A stretch of 64,000 nt of DNA from an uncultured Lachnospiraceae bacterium (GCA_937965795.1 CALCMD010000101.1:62001-126000), one strand, 5' to 3'. Counted from the stretch's first letter, positions 27,863 through 38,177 are shown. The notes: generated from the letters alone by a model not told the origin. Translations and numbers: made by a program.

Positions 27863-29206
27863 TTAAACCGTCAGTTTCTGCTCCTTCATGACCTCTACGA
27901 CCTGTGACACATACTTCTCGCAGAGGGCGTCGTCCGCCGCCTCTACCATGACACGGATCACCGGTTCGGTACCGCTCTCCCTCACAAGAATGCGGCCCTC
28001 ATCCCCCAGCGCTTCCGCCACGGCGTCCACAGCCTGAAGAACCGCCGGATTTTCCCTTGCCGCCTTTTTATCCTCCACGCGGACATTTTGCAGAAGCTGC
28101 GGATAAATCCGCACCGGAGAGGTAAGCGTCGCCAGGCTCTGCTTTTTCTCCAGCATGACTTCCATCACCATTAAGGAGGTCAGTATCCCGTCTCCCGTAG
28201 TAGCATGTTTGCTGAAAATAATATGGCCGGACTGCTCACCGCCCAGGCAGTGGCCATTCGTTACCATATTCTCATATACATATTTATCTCCCACCGCCGT
28301 TTTTTCATACCGGATACCTGCTTTATCACATGCTTTGTAAAGGCCCAAATTTGACATCACAGTCGTGACGATTGTGTCATGATCCAGTCTGCCCTCTTCT
28401 TTTAAATACTTTCCGCACACATAGAGAATCCGGTCCCCGTCTGCCACATTTCCGTTCTCATCGACTGCAATACAGCGGTCTGCATCCCCATCGTAAGCAA
28501 ATCCCACATTCAGCCCGTTGTCCCGCACAAACTTCTGCAATACCTCAACGTGTGTGGAACCGCATCCCTCGTTAATATTCGTTCCATTCGGCTCATTATG
28601 AATGACATAGGTTCTGGCTCCCAGCGCATCGAAAACACTCTTAGCGATAGCGGAAGCGCTTCCGTTGGAACAGTCCAGCCCGATTTTCATATTTTTAAAA
28701 GTTCTGGTAGCCAGAGAGATCAGATAACCAATGTAACGGTTTCTGCCCGCCACGAAGTCTACCGTCCGCCCGATGTTTTCCTTTACAGCAAGCGGAAGCT
28801 CCTCTGTTTCTCCGTCCAGATATGCCTCAATCCTCGCCTCTACCTCTGCTTCCAGTTTATATCCCATTCCGTTGATGATCTTGATTCCATTGTCATAAAA
28901 TGGGTTATGGCTGGCGGAGATCATAATTCCACAGTCAAACCCTTCCGTGCGTACCACATAGGAAACGCTCGGCGTCGTCGTTACGTGAAGCAGATAAGCA
29001 TCCGCCCCGGACGCCGTCAGTCCGGCCACCAGCGAATATTCAAACATGTAGCTGCTTCTTCTTGTATCTTTTCCGATTACGATTTTCGCTTTATGGTCTC
29101 TTCCGTAATACCAGCCCAGAAAACGCCCTACCTTAAATGCGTGTTCTACTGTCAGATTTACATTTGCTTCTCCGCGAAACCCATCTGTTCCAAAATATTT
29201 TCCCAT
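27863..29206 (-). CDS. glmM: Phosphoglucosamine mutase
   Basis: 447 residues from ATG 29206 behind AGGAGGATCAT; the longer frame has no ribosome binding site. It interconverts glucosamine-6-phosphate and glucosamine-1-phosphate for UDP-GlcNAc and wall synthesis. Motifs: MGKYFGTDGFRG start, catalytic phosphoserine loop ISASHNPFYDNGIKI near residue 100, metal loop DGDADRC, and the substrate loop GEQSGH. Single gene with its own promoter and a long leader. Confidence 0.95.
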   Translation of the reverse strand: MGKYFGTDGFRGEANVNLTVEHAFKVGRFLGWYYGRDHKAKIVIGKDTRRSSYMFEYSLVAGLTASGADAYLLHVTTTPSVSYVVRTEGFDCGIMISASHNPFYDNGIKIINGMGYKLEAEVEARIEAYLDGETEELPLAVKENIGRTVDFVAGRNRYIGYLISLATRTFKNMKIGLDCSNGSASAIAKSVFDALGARTYVIHNEPNGTNINEGCGSTHVEVLQKFVRDNGLNVGFAYDGDADRCIAVDENGNVADGDRILYVCGKYLKEEGRLDHDTIVTTVMSNLGLYKACDKAGIRYEKTAVGDKYVYENMVTNGHCLGGEQSGHIIFSKHATTGDGILTSLMVMEVMLEKKQSLATLTSPVRIYPQLLQNVRVEDKKAARENPAVLQAVDAVAEALGDEGRILVRESGTEPVIRVMVEAADDALCEKYVSQVVEVMKEQKLTV

Positions 29207-29523
29207 ATGATCCTCCTGTTTTTTCACAAATACGTAACTGTTCAGTACCTTCACAGTTCCGATGCAAAAATCCATAAAAATCGCCTTCGACGATGGGATT
29301 TTTGCACTCTTGAATCATGTTTTCACGGTCTCAGCAGCAAGTGCTTCGACCTGTTCTGAATATCAGTTACACAAATACTTATATAGTATACTTCCTGCCG
29401 CTCCAAAAAACAACCAATTTGTAAACTTGGCCCTCCGCATTCCAGGAAACCAGCCGCCGTTTTCTCATAGAACAAAAGGACGACCCGGCCCGCAAATGAC
29501 CCAATCATCCTCTCTTTTTTTAT
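29207..29523 (-). promoter_or_regulatory. glmM leader and promoter region
   Basis: This 317-base gap has no gene. On the minus strand a promoter TTGTTT, 17 bases, TATACT lies at 29413–29385. The leader of about 170 bases contains an 11-base-pair stem: TGCAAAAATCC (29306–29296) with GGATTTTTGCA (29273–29263), enclosing a short ATCG/CGAT hairpin followed by TTTT. The inner hairpin could act as a weak terminator. No known riboswitch class is recognised. Confidence 0.5.
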
Positions 29524-30594
29524 CTATTCATTCATCTTTGCCAGTTTCGCCGCCTGGTCTGCCGCAATCAGGGCGTCTATAATCTCCTGTATATCCCCGT
29601 CCATGATCTTATCCAGCTTGTACAGTGTCAGATTAATCCTGTGATCCGTCACGCGTCCCTGCGGGAAATTATAGGTGCGGATCTTTTCCGAACGGTCTCC
29701 CGTTCCGATCTGGCTGCGTCTCGCCTCCGCTTCCGCATCGTGCTGTTTCTGGCATTCCATATCGTACAGCTTTGCACGCAGCAGCGCAAACGCTTTTTCT
29801 TTGTTCTGAAGCTGTGATTTCTCTGTCTGGCTGTAAATAACGATTCCGGTCGGATAATGTGTCAGGCGCACCGCCGAATCCGTCGTATTGACGCACTGTC
29901 CCCCATTTCCGGACGCACGCATGACATCAATACGAATATCTTTTTCATCAATCTGTATATCTACGTCTTCCGCCTCCGGCATCACTGCCACGGTAATGGT
30001 AGATGTATGGATACGTCCGCCGGATTCTGTTTCCGGCACCCTCTGTACCCGATGCACGCCGGACTCATATTTCATGACAGAATAAGCTCCCTGTCCATTG
30101 ATCATAAAGGTGACGCTCTTCATGCCGCCGATGCCGATCTCCTCGCATTCCATCAGCTCCACCTTCCAGCGGCGCCCTTCCGTATAATGTACGTACATCC
30201 GGTATATCTCCGCCGCAAAAAGCGCAGCCTCGTCTCCACCCGCGCCCGCACGGATTTCCACGATGACATTCTTATCATCGTTCGGGTCTTTCGGAAGCAG
30301 CAGAATCTTCAGCGTATTTTCCAGCTCTTCCAGGCGTTCCCTGGAATCATTCAGCTCCTCTTTCGCCAGCTCCCGCATCTCCTCATCGGATTCCTCTTCC
30401 AGCATCAGAAGAGAATCCTCGATATTCTGCCTGCACTGTTTATACTCTTTATATGCCTCCACGATTGGCGTCAGACTGCTCTGCTCCTTCATCAGCCTGC
30501 GAAAGCGTTCCGGATTGCTGGCCACATCCGGCTCGCTCAGTTCGCTCATAATCTCCTCAAAGCGAATCAGTAAATCCTCTAATTTATCAAACAT
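29524..30594 (-). CDS. prfA: Peptide chain release factor 1
   Basis: 356 residues. It ends translation at UAA and UAG. The GGQ peptidyl-hydrolysis motif is in [20 protein letters not shown] near residue 235; cysteine follows GGQ where histidine is common in RF2. The PxT-type anticodon loop region is also present. The gene is followed upstream by prmC, whose product methylates the glutamine of this GGQ. Confidence 0.97.
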   Translation of the reverse strand: MFDKLEDLLIRFEEIMSELSEPDVASNPERFRRLMKEQSSLTPIVEAYKEYKQCRQNIEDSLLMLEEESDEEMRELAKEELNDSRERLEELENTLKILLLPKDPNDDKNVIVEIRAGAGGDEAALFAAEIYRMYVHYTEGRRWKVELMECEEIGIGGMKSVTFMINGQGAYSVMKYESGVHRVQRVPETESGGRIHTSTITVAVMPEAEDVDIQIDEKDIRIDVMRASGNGGQCVNTTDSAVRLTHYPTGIVIYSQTEKSQLQNKEKAFALLRAKLYDMECQKQHDAEAEARRSQIGTGDRSEKIRTYNFPQGRVTDHRINLTLYKLDKIMDGDIQEIIDALIAADQAAKLAKMNE

Positions 30595-30613
30595 CTTTCT
30601 TCCTCCTGCGCTC

Positions 30614-31471
30614 TCATTTCTTCTCCGGCAGCCTGCCTTTTACGACCCTGTCAAGTCCTGCAAGGTCTTTGCAGACTTCCACCCGGCCAAACCCTGCTTT
30701 TTTCAGAAGGCCCGCCACCGCTTCGCCCTGATCGTGTCCGATCTCAACCATCAGCCAGCCGCCGTCCTTCAAATATCCGGGCGCATCCGATACAATGTTC
30801 CGGTAAAAATACAGTCCGTCCTCTCCGCCGTCCAATGCCATCACCGGGTCAAACAGCCGTACTTCCTCCATCAAATGGCTGATTTCGTCCGTGGGAATAT
30901 AAGGCGGATTTGATACGATCAAATCAAATCTTCCCGTGACCGCTTCAAACAAGTCTCCGTGCCTGAAATCAATGTCCACTCCCTGGCGTATGGAATTCTC
31001 CTCCGCCACCTGCAAGGCTTCTCCTGACAGGTCGCAGGCCATTCCTTTCATGCCCGGTCTCCGCTTCATAAGGCTGATCAGGATACATCCGGAACCCGTA
31101 CAGAGATCCAGAACCTCCATACCGGGCTTTGCCGCTTTCATGGCCTCCTCCACCAGAATTTCCGTATCCTGCCTGGGAACCAGTACCTTTTCATTTATCA
31201 GAAAAGAAAGTCCCATAAACTCCTGCTCTCCGGTAATATGCTGTAAGGGTACATGACTTCCTCTCTTTTCCAAAAGTTTTTCATATTTTTCCAGAAGCTC
31301 CTGCCCCGTCTCCTCCTGCCTGTTTAAGAGAAACCAGGCACGGTTTATCAGACTTCCCTTCTCCTGTTTTAAAAGATGCTCCAGAAGATACCACGCATCC
31401 AGGGAGGCGTCCGGAATCTGGCGCCGCGCCAAATACTCTTCTCCCCTTTTCAGGGTCTCGAAAAGGGTCAT
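30614..31471 (-). CDS. prmC: Release factor glutamine N5-methyltransferase
   Basis: 285 residues. It methylates the GGQ glutamine of RF1 and RF2 using SAM. Motif I is [18 protein letters not shown] and the substrate-binding motif [13 protein letters not shown] contains the NPPY hallmark. The N-terminal helical domain recognises release factors. It overlaps the DUF1385 gene by four bases and precedes prfA by 19 bases, so all are in one operon. Confidence 0.96.
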   Translation of the reverse strand: MTLFETLKRGEEYLARRQIPDASLDAWYLLEHLLKQEKGSLINRAWFLLNRQEETGQELLEKYEKLLEKRGSHVPLQHITGEQEFMGLSFLINEKVLVPRQDTEILVEEAMKAAKPGMEVLDLCTGSGCILISLMKRRPGMKGMACDLSGEALQVAEENSIRQGVDIDFRHGDLFEAVTGRFDLIVSNPPYIPTDEISHLMEEVRLFDPVMALDGGEDGLYFYRNIVSDAPGYLKDGGWLMVEIGHDQGEAVAGLLKKAGFGRVEVCKDLAGLDRVVKGRLPEKK

Positions 31472-32424
31472 GAAGCTTCCCCTTTCTCTTCCTCACGGTA
31501 TCCAAAGTTCTCCGCCAGATATGCCCTCCAGTCAAAGACCGCTTCTACAGAGGCGATCGCCACTTCCGCCATAGACGCATCCGGCTCCTTCGTGGTGAGA
31601 TTCTGCATCCAAAGTCCCGGCTTGCTCAGCAACGTTACGATCCGGTTCTCGCTGCGCCCCGCCAGGCGGATAAATTCATAGGAAATCCCGGCGATCACAG
31701 GTACCAGCAGAATGCGGATGAGCACCCGGTACACCGGTGATTCCACCCTTATAAACAGGAACAGCACCACACTGATAAGCATGACGATCAATAAAAAACT
31801 CGTGCCGCAGCGCTTGTGCTGTTTCGAGCTCTTCAGAACATTTTCCACATTCAGTTCCATTCCATGTTCAATACAGTTAATACATTTGTGCTCCGCCCCG
31901 TGATACTGGAATACACGCTGAATATCCTTCATCCTGGAAATCAGCAGGATGTATCCGATAAACAGAGACAGACGCACGGCTCCCTCCAGAAGTCCAATCG
32001 CCATCTGCGAATCTGTAAAACGTCCAAACAAACCTGAAATGAAATAAGGCAAAACCATGAACAGCCCCACAGACAGCAAAATAGACAGCACGACCGTCAC
32101 TCCCATCAGCAGGGAGTCTTTTTTGTCCTGCGCTTCCTGACTGACCGCTTTTTTCTTCTGTTCTTCGTCCTCTTCCATGAAGAACCCCGCAGAATAAGTC
32201 AGCGTTTTCATACCCAGAATCAGAGAATCCACAAAATTAAATACGCCGCGTATGATCGGCAGCGACAATATTTTCTTATTTTTGATAAAGCTGTTATGAA
32301 CCTCTGTCTTTACGACAATCTCTCCATTTTCTTTTCGAACCGCCACGGCATATCTGTCGCCATTTTTCATCATAATGCCTTCCATGACCGCCTGTCCGCC
32401 AATATTGGATGATTTCATATACAT
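31468..32424 (-). CDS. DUF1385-family membrane protein
   Basis: 318 residues from ATG 32424 (AGGAAGGG upstream; the ATG two codons later is an alternative). It begins MYMKSSNIGGQAVMEGIMMK, the hallmark of DUF1385, followed by about five membrane segments and the GAEHKCINCIEHG histidine/cysteine block. The family is regularly found between rpmE and prmC/prfA in Clostridia; its function is unknown. Confidence 0.9.
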   Translation of the reverse strand: MYMKSSNIGGQAVMEGIMMKNGDRYAVAVRKENGEIVVKTEVHNSFIKNKKILSLPIIRGVFNFVDSLILGMKTLTYSAGFFMEEDEEQKKKAVSQEAQDKKDSLLMGVTVVLSILLSVGLFMVLPYFISGLFGRFTDSQMAIGLLEGAVRLSLFIGYILLISRMKDIQRVFQYHGAEHKCINCIEHGMELNVENVLKSSKQHKRCGTSFLLIVMLISVVLFLFIRVESPVYRVLIRILLVPVIAGISYEFIRLAGRSENRIVTLLSKPGLWMQNLTTKEPDASMAEVAIASVEAVFDWRAYLAENFGYREEEKGEAS

Positions 32425-32483
32425 CTTTCCCTTCCTGACAAAAGCGGATGCCTGCCGCCTCTCGCCTCCGGCATCCCTTTCAT

Positions 32484-32517
32484 AGTAAAATGGGTTGAGA
32501 TTTTCCAACCTCAACCC
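32484..32517 (-). terminator. Terminator after rpmE
   Basis: Minus-strand stem GGGTTGAG (32517–32510)/CTCAACCC (32499–32492) followed by ATTTTA. It would end a short rpmE transcript upstream of the DUF1385 gene. Confidence 0.7.
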
Positions 32518-32534
32518 TATCTTTTACATCCCGA

Positions 32535-32741
32535 TTATTTGCTTGTAATACCATACTTTCTGTTGAACTTGTCGATACGTCCACGAGCAGCGGCAGCTTT
32601 CTGCTGTCCTGTGTAGAATGAATGACATTTTGAACAAATTTCTACGTGGATATCTTTCTTTGTTGACCCCGTTACGAATGTGTTTCCACAGTTACAGGTA
32701 ACAGTTGCCTGATAATACGCTGGATGGATTCCTTCCTTCAT
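32535..32741 (-). CDS. rpmE: 50S ribosomal protein L31, zinc-binding type
   Basis: 68 residues from ATG 32741 (GAGGTGAAGAAC upstream). [20 protein letters not shown] begins the protein and [14 protein letters not shown] follows; four cysteines indicate the zinc-containing form. The usual frame extension to 32825 is leader sequence. Confidence 0.95.
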   Translation of the reverse strand: MKEGIHPAYYQATVTCNCGNTFVTGSTKKDIHVEICSKCHSFYTGQQKAAAARGRIDKFNRKYGITSK

Positions 32742-32971
32742 GTTCTTCACCTCAATTATATTTTTTGTGAACTGCTTATCCGTACTTCCTCCGCAGAACC
32801 TGTTTTCTGCGGTATACGAACCCATTTCCGGTCAATGCCGCTCCTCATGTTTCCACGGCAAGCTTCCCCGGACTATCCCTGTAAGTCCCTACAGTTTTGC
32901 TTTTGCAATACGAAAAGAACGCATCACGCAAACAGCGATTGAATTATAGCACAGCCTATCCGGGAATGCAA
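32742..32971 (-). promoter_or_regulatory. rpmE: rpmE promoter and structured leader
   Basis: Promoter TTGCAT, 17 bases, TATAAT (extended TGC) lies at 32971–32943 on the minus strand. The leader is about 195 bases and has a stem CCGCAGAA/TTCTGCGG (32812–32805 with 32798–32791) and other possible pairings. L31 autoregulatory leaders are known in several phyla; this may be one, but I did not match a specific consensus. Confidence 0.5.
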
Positions 32972-32995
32972 GCATTTTTCATCCAAAAGGTTCGC

Positions 32996-34255
32996 CTATT
33001 CATGCCGCAATGCGTCGATCGGATTCAGATTGGCCGCCTGAATAGATGGCAGCAGTCCGAACACAATACCGATCAGCATGGAAAACAGTACCGACACGAT
33101 AATCGCCGGAATACTGATGGCAACCGGAATATCCGCCATCTTTGAAATCGCTTCCGCCAGGATAATTCCCGCTACGACCCCAATAATTCCTCCCATACTG
33201 GTCAGAACCGCCGCCTCTGTCAAAAACTGTCCCAGAATTTTCTTTTTCTTCGCTCCAATCGCCTTTTTCAGTCCGATCTCGCTGGTACGCTCCGTGACAG
33301 ACACCAGCATGATATTCATAACGCCGATGCCGCCGACGAGAAGCGAGATACTGGCAATCCAGATCAACTGAATGTTGGTCGCCTCACTGAGCGCCTGCTG
33401 ATCCTGCGCCTGCTCCAGCACGTCCTTCGACTTATATTTAATGTCCGAACTGGACACGTTCAGATTCTGATTCAGAATATCTGCCGTTTTTTTGCCGGCC
33501 CTGGTCATGTCATCCGTCGTCTCCGCCTTCACGACCACGTTCTGGGGTTCATCATATTTATACACGATGCCCCATGCTGCGGAAGGAATATAAACGATGC
33601 CGCTGGCCTCGTTCCCAAGATACGTCTCGTAATCCTCCATGCTGTTGATGACCGGTTCAAATTCTTCCTTTTTCTGCGCCACGCCGATAACCGTAAACGG
33701 TTCGCCGCTGATCTCAATTGTTTTCCCCAGGGCGCTCTCCTCCTGAAACAGACTGCTCGCCGCCGTCTGATCGAGAATGGCTACTTTATGAAAAGCTGTA
33801 AAATCCTCCTCCAGAAACTGTCTTCCCGTACGCACCGTGTAGCCGCAGGTGGCAAAATACTCGGAATCCACTCCCAGGACATTCGCTCCCTGAAGATTCT
33901 TATCCCGGTAAAAAACGCCTTCCGCATAAGTACGGCTGTTATAAAAAGATACGCGCTCCACGCCGTCCAAATCCAGAATCTCCTGCCGTACCTCCTCGCT
34001 GATTACCGGAATCCCTTTCGGTACCGGATTATAATCCGAAAAATCATACGTCCAGTCCCCCTGGTAAATCTTTACATCTACCGTATTATTTCCTGCCCCC
34101 AGCAGGTTTTCCTTAATCTGTTCATTCGTTCCCTGAATCGTGGAAACGATCGAAATGATGGAGGCAATACCGATAATAATACCAAGCATCGTCAGGAAGG
34201 AACGCATTTTATGTGACCATACCCCCTGTAATGACAATCGAATATTTTCTAGCAT
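32996..34255 (-). CDS. MacB-type ABC transporter permease
   Basis: 419 residues. The first helix is in RSFLTMLGIIIGIASIISIVS, then a large extracytoplasmic MacB-PCD domain (about residues 45–280), and three C-terminal helices starting LIWIASISLLVGGIGVMNIMLVS with the conserved SEIGLKKAIGAKK coupling loop. It pairs with the ATPase at 36064 and the adaptors. Such exporters push peptides, antibiotics or lipoproteins outward; the cargo is unknown. Confidence 0.9.
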   Translation of the reverse strand: MLENIRLSLQGVWSHKMRSFLTMLGIIIGIASIISIVSTIQGTNEQIKENLLGAGNNTVDVKIYQGDWTYDFSDYNPVPKGIPVISEEVRQEILDLDGVERVSFYNSRTYAEGVFYRDKNLQGANVLGVDSEYFATCGYTVRTGRQFLEEDFTAFHKVAILDQTAASSLFQEESALGKTIEISGEPFTVIGVAQKKEEFEPVINSMEDYETYLGNEASGIVYIPSAAWGIVYKYDEPQNVVVKAETTDDMTRAGKKTADILNQNLNVSSSDIKYKSKDVLEQAQDQQALSEATNIQLIWIASISLLVGGIGVMNIMLVSVTERTSEIGLKKAIGAKKKKILGQFLTEAAVLTSMGGIIGVVAGIILAEAISKMADIPVAISIPAIIVSVLFSMLIGIVFGLLPSIQAANLNPIDALRHE

Positions 34256-34267
34256 CTCTTCGTCCTC

Positions 34268-36067
34268 CTAATAAGCAATCTCACCTGCTGAGTCGTCATC
34301 CTCTTCTATCCTCGCGCCTTCCACTACATTTTTCCCGTACGGAAAAGCAATCCTGTCATCCAGTCCCAGTCCGCTCTTGATTTCTACATTGGTCGAATAT
34401 ACCGTAGCTCCCGTCTTAATATACTGCTTTGCCAGACGGCCGTCCTCATCTGCTTTATATACATAACTCTGTCCATTTTCGGAACGGATATATGCCTTTG
34501 GCAGATAAATAGCCGAACTGTCCGGACTGCTGTTCTCATCCAGCGTCAGCTCCACGTACTCATTGTTTCCAAGTCCGTCCGAATCCTCGATATATGCCAT
34601 AAACGGATATTTGGAAGCTTTCGCTTCCCCGCTGTACCAGTAGTTGTCTGAGGTATCCGGATATTCCGAAATCTCCGTAATCTCCGCCGTAAAGGACATG
34701 CCGCTTTCATAGGACATCCCGGACATGGTGGTGCCCACCTGAACCTCGCCAAGCTTCAGCTCGCTGATCGTCCCCCGGACATACATCCCCTCGCTGCTGG
34801 TAACCGTCAGGAAAGCCTCTCCGTCCACCTCGCCAACTTCCGGATCTCCTACCGTTTTTACCACACCGTTAATGGTCGCCGTTACCGTCGCCTCATTGAG
34901 CTTTCTCTCCGCCTGTTTTACACTGATTCTCGCCTCTCGCAGATCAAGCTTCAAATCCTTGATTTCATCCTCTTTTTCTTTGATTGCTTCCTTCAGCTCG
35001 GTGGCCGTGTAGAAATCGTCTCCAAGATCTCCGAAATCATCCCCCCAGATACCGTCATCCGGCTCATTATCCGGTTCATCCACATCCGGAACATTCTTTG
35101 TAATTCCGTCGCTTCCAAACGTCCATGTGATATCCGGCGCATAAGCTTTGTCCACTTTTACCGTTCCATTAACGCTGATGGATTTCACAAAGCCTCCATT
35201 GACCGAATCACCCTCACGGATTTCAAGGATCGCATAGCTTCCCTTTCCGTCCTGGTTCATTCCGCCCTTTTTCTTTGAAGTACCCGCTTCGTTATAACCG
35301 AGAATTTTATTCATAAAGGAAGCATAGATCGTCGTGCCTTCCTTACAGAAGAATACATATGGGTCGTCCTGTGTACCGCTTCCCTTATAGGGTTTGGAAT
35401 CATAATTGAGCTTACTGACCGCTTTGATCTTACTGAGAGGAGATTTTTCCGTTTCCCCGGAGGGCTCCTCATTCGGGTCAAACACCTCTTCTTTCCCCGG
35501 TCCCTGTGTTTCTGGCGCCTGTGTCTCCGTCGCCGGTGTCTCTGGCGTCTGTGTCCCGGTATCCGGTGTCTCCGGAATCTGGCCGGTTTCCTCGCTTGCA
35601 GCCGTCATCACTGCGTCCGTCTTTACCAGCACGGCATCCCCCTGTCCTCCTGTACTGGCAGCGCCGTCCGGAACTGGCGTGATCTTCTTAAGTTTTTCCA
35701 AATCCTGTTCCGCCGTTTTGATCTTAAGCTTCGTCGCCTGCCTGTTCAGCTTTTCCGACTCCAAATCCAACTCAAGAAGCGTCGTGTCATAGGAGAGAAG
35801 CTTGTCTCCTATTTTTACCTGATCTCCCTCTTTTACATAGAGCTTATCCACCAGTTCGTCTTCCAGATATACATTCTGCGTCGCATTTGCGGTAATGATT
35901 CCGCTGGTAGAGCTTCCCTCGCCCCACCATCCCATGTTCAGGCTGGACACAGATTGTACCTTTACAGGGCTGGCATTGCTTTTTACCAGATGATAAACGC
36001 CATATCCTCCCCCTGCCACCAGAATGACTGCTCCTATGCTGACTGCTATTATGGTTTTCTTTCTCAC
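34268..36067 (-). CDS. HlyD/RND-type efflux adaptor with a large inserted domain
   Basis: 599 residues, far longer than the usual ~400. An N-terminal anchor (TIIAVSIGAVILVAGGGYGVY) is followed by a lipoyl half-motif (VYLEDELVDKLYVKEGDQVK) and the first arm of the alpha-hairpin. Instead of turning into the second arm it carries about 240 extra residues. These comprise a Pro/Thr/Glu-rich linker (repeats of TPETPATETQAPET), a compact beta-like part with FFCKEGTTIYASFMNKIL, and an acidic DEPDNEPDD stretch. The second arm (TATELKEAIKEKEDEI) and beta-barrel then follow. It overlaps the ATPase gene by four bases. Confidence 0.8.
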   Translation of the reverse strand: MRKKTIIAVSIGAVILVAGGGYGVYHLVKSNASPVKVQSVSSLNMGWWGEGSSTSGIITANATQNVYLEDELVDKLYVKEGDQVKIGDKLLSYDTTLLELDLESEKLNRQATKLKIKTAEQDLEKLKKITPVPDGAASTGGQGDAVLVKTDAVMTAASEETGQIPETPDTGTQTPETPATETQAPETQGPGKEEVFDPNEEPSGETEKSPLSKIKAVSKLNYDSKPYKGSGTQDDPYVFFCKEGTTIYASFMNKILGYNEAGTSKKKGGMNQDGKGSYAILEIREGDSVNGGFVKSISVNGTVKVDKAYAPDITWTFGSDGITKNVPDVDEPDNEPDDGIWGDDFGDLGDDFYTATELKEAIKEKEDEIKDLKLDLREARISVKQAERKLNEATVTATINGVVKTVGDPEVGEVDGEAFLTVTSSEGMYVRGTISELKLGEVQVGTTMSGMSYESGMSFTAEITEISEYPDTSDNYWYSGEAKASKYPFMAYIEDSDGLGNNEYVELTLDENSSPDSSAIYLPKAYIRSENGQSYVYKADEDGRLAKQYIKTGATVYSTNVEIKSGLGLDDRIAFPYGKNVVEGARIEEDDDSAGEIAY

Positions 36068-36753
36068 AGAGCCACCTCCTCTTTTGCACGTTCAGAAATC
36101 TCTCCGTCAAAAATATCCACAATTCTTCTCGCATGACGCGCAATCGCACTGTCATGGGTAATCATAATGACGGTCACTCCCTCTTCATTCAGTTTTTCGA
36201 AAAGCTCCATGACCTGTTTTCCCGATTTGGAATCCAGCGCTCCGGTCGGCTCGTCCGCCAAAAGAATCTTCGGCCTGTTCACCATTGCCCTGGCAATAGC
36301 GACTCTCTGCTTCTGTCCGCCGGAAAGCTGGTTTGGCACAAAACTCATACGGTCGGAAAGCCCCACCCGCTCCAACGCCTCAGCAGCTAACCGGTTTCTC
36401 TCCTTTTTCGATACGCCCGCATAGATCAGCGGCAGCGCCACGTTTTCCAGCGCGGTCTGTCTCGGCAGAAGCTGAAAGGTCTGAAACACAAACCCGATTT
36501 TATTCAGCCTGATGTCTGCCAGATCATTTTCCTTTTGAAGCAGGATATCCTCCCCGTCCAGCTTATAGCTTCCGCTGGTGGGCTTATCCAGACAGCCAAT
36601 AATGTTCATCAGTGTAGATTTTCCGGACCCGGAAGGCCCCATGATCGCTGCATATTCGCCTTCTTCCACGTGAAGTGTTACATCCTTTAATACCGGAACC
36701 ACCATACTTCCCTGAACATAATCTTTATAAATATGGTCTAATTCAAGTATCAC
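36064..36753 (-). CDS. ABC transporter ATP-binding protein (MacB/LolD-like)
   Basis: 229 residues, complete nucleotide-binding domain: Walker [10 protein letters not shown] near residue 38, Q-loop, signature [14 protein letters not shown] near residue 145, Walker [13 protein letters not shown], and the switch histidine in MITHD. It overlaps the adaptor genes on both sides by four bases, so all four genes (adaptor, ATPase, adaptor, permease) are one operon. Confidence 0.95.
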   Translation of the reverse strand: MILELDHIYKDYVQGSMVVPVLKDVTLHVEEGEYAAIMGPSGSGKSTLMNIIGCLDKPTSGSYKLDGEDILLQKENDLADIRLNKIGFVFQTFQLLPRQTALENVALPLIYAGVSKKERNRLAAEALERVGLSDRMSFVPNQLSGGQKQRVAIARAMVNRPKILLADEPTGALDSKSGKQVMELFEKLNEEGVTVIMITHDSAIARHARRIVDIFDGEISERAKEEVAL

Positions 36754-38177
36754 TCCATTCCCTCCATTTCTCCGCTGATCTTACCCGACACGCTCGGCAT
36801 ACTGTCTATGCCTTCTTCCTCTTCCTCTTCTTCGAATCCCATAGCATCGTCCGGCATTTCTTCATCTCCGCCTTCCGGCAGGCTCTCTCCGCCATCCATA
36901 CCGGAAACTCCTTCCATTTCACCCGGTTCGTCAAACTCCGGAATGTCGCCGCCGTCCATGCCGCCCATATTTTCCATCTCACCGGCCTGGTCGACATTCT
37001 TTACCGCCTGATTGCCAGCCTCGATCGTCTCATCCGGGAACGCGATATAATCCTCCTCTGTCAATCCATCCGTGATCTGGTACTTCTGAAGCTCTTCGTC
37101 AAACTCACCCAGCGTTACCTCCCGCTTTTCCATCCTGTCTTTCGAATTTGCCGCCCAGACATACGCTTTTTCATCCTCCTGAACAATATAATAGCTGTCC
37201 AGCCAGATTCCTTCCCGTTCTTCCTCTTGTCCGTAATCCATCTCGATATAGACATGCTGTCCCAGCATCAGTCCGTCCGCATTTTCAAGCTCCACATAGA
37301 ACGGGTAATTGGTGGAATTATCCATAGAATCTGAACTTACATAATAATTATTTTCGTTCTTTTCCGGATTCTCCAGGTCAACCGCCGTCATGGTTCCTCT
37401 CCATACATCCTCGTTTACTCTGGAATGTACCAGAACCGACTGTCCCTCTATAACCGCAGACATGTTCTGCTCATTGACCGTGCCCTTAATCCGAAAAGAA
37501 CCCGTAGCCAGAATCGTCATGAACGCTCCGCTCTCCCCCGTCATTCCGCCCATGTCGCCAGAGTCCTGAGAATCCTCCTGGATAGACTTCACCACGCCGT
37601 CCATCTCACTCGTAACGGTAGCGTTCGCAATGCTGTTTTTGAGCTTTTCGATCTCTACCTTCTTACTTTTCTGTTCATATTCTTTTCTCTTGATCTCGTT
37701 TTCTGCCGTATTGATCTGTGTGGTATAGCCAAGCTGCATGTCTGAGGATGCGCTCGCCTTTTCTTTTTTCAGAGAAACGATCTGCTCTTTCGTCTGCTCA
37801 ATCTCATTTGCCAGACGGTCCAGGTCGATTTCCGCCTGTGCCAGATTCTCCTCCATCTCCTCTACATTATAGGTGAAGAGCCTATCGCCCGTCTTTACCT
37901 CATCGCCCTCTTTTACGAGAATTTCATCCACCTTTTTGTCCGAAGGAAGCTTGATCTCCCAGGTTTTCTGTGGTTCTACGATGCCGCTAAACCTGTCCGT
38001 CAGTCCGTTCCCGCTTCCCAGTCCGCACAGATCTGCAACCGAATCCACATAAACCGAATGCTCCGACTTTCCACCGGAACTGCCGCCGCTCCGAACTACC
38101 GCAAACGCCACGCCTGCTGCCACCACCACCGCTAATGCTGCTCCTATCACTATCATCTGCTTTTTCTTGATTTTCAT
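36750..38177 (-). CDS. HlyD-type efflux adaptor with a long acidic Met/Gly tail
   Basis: 475 residues from ATG 38177 (GGAGGGACCT upstream). An N-terminal membrane anchor (MIVIGAALAVVVAAGVAFAVV) is followed by the lipoyl and hairpin parts (EILVKEGDEVKTGDRLFTYN, then coiled coil about residues 110–195), and a beta-barrel region. The last ~75 residues are not part of the family. They are rich in Glu, Asp, Gly and Met (MDGGDIPEFDEPGEMEG, EEEEEEEG) and would be outside the membrane. First gene of the exporter operon, next to the prophage border. Confidence 0.8.
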   Translation of the reverse strand: MKIKKKQMIVIGAALAVVVAAGVAFAVVRSGGSSGGKSEHSVYVDSVADLCGLGSGNGLTDRFSGIVEPQKTWEIKLPSDKKVDEILVKEGDEVKTGDRLFTYNVEEMEENLAQAEIDLDRLANEIEQTKEQIVSLKKEKASASSDMQLGYTTQINTAENEIKRKEYEQKSKKVEIEKLKNSIANATVTSEMDGVVKSIQEDSQDSGDMGGMTGESGAFMTILATGSFRIKGTVNEQNMSAVIEGQSVLVHSRVNEDVWRGTMTAVDLENPEKNENNYYVSSDSMDNSTNYPFYVELENADGLMLGQHVYIEMDYGQEEEREGIWLDSYYIVQEDEKAYVWAANSKDRMEKREVTLGEFDEELQKYQITDGLTEEDYIAFPDETIEAGNQAVKNVDQAGEMENMGGMDGGDIPEFDEPGEMEGVSGMDGGESLPEGGDEEMPDDAMGFEEEEEEEGIDSMPSVSGKISGEMEGME

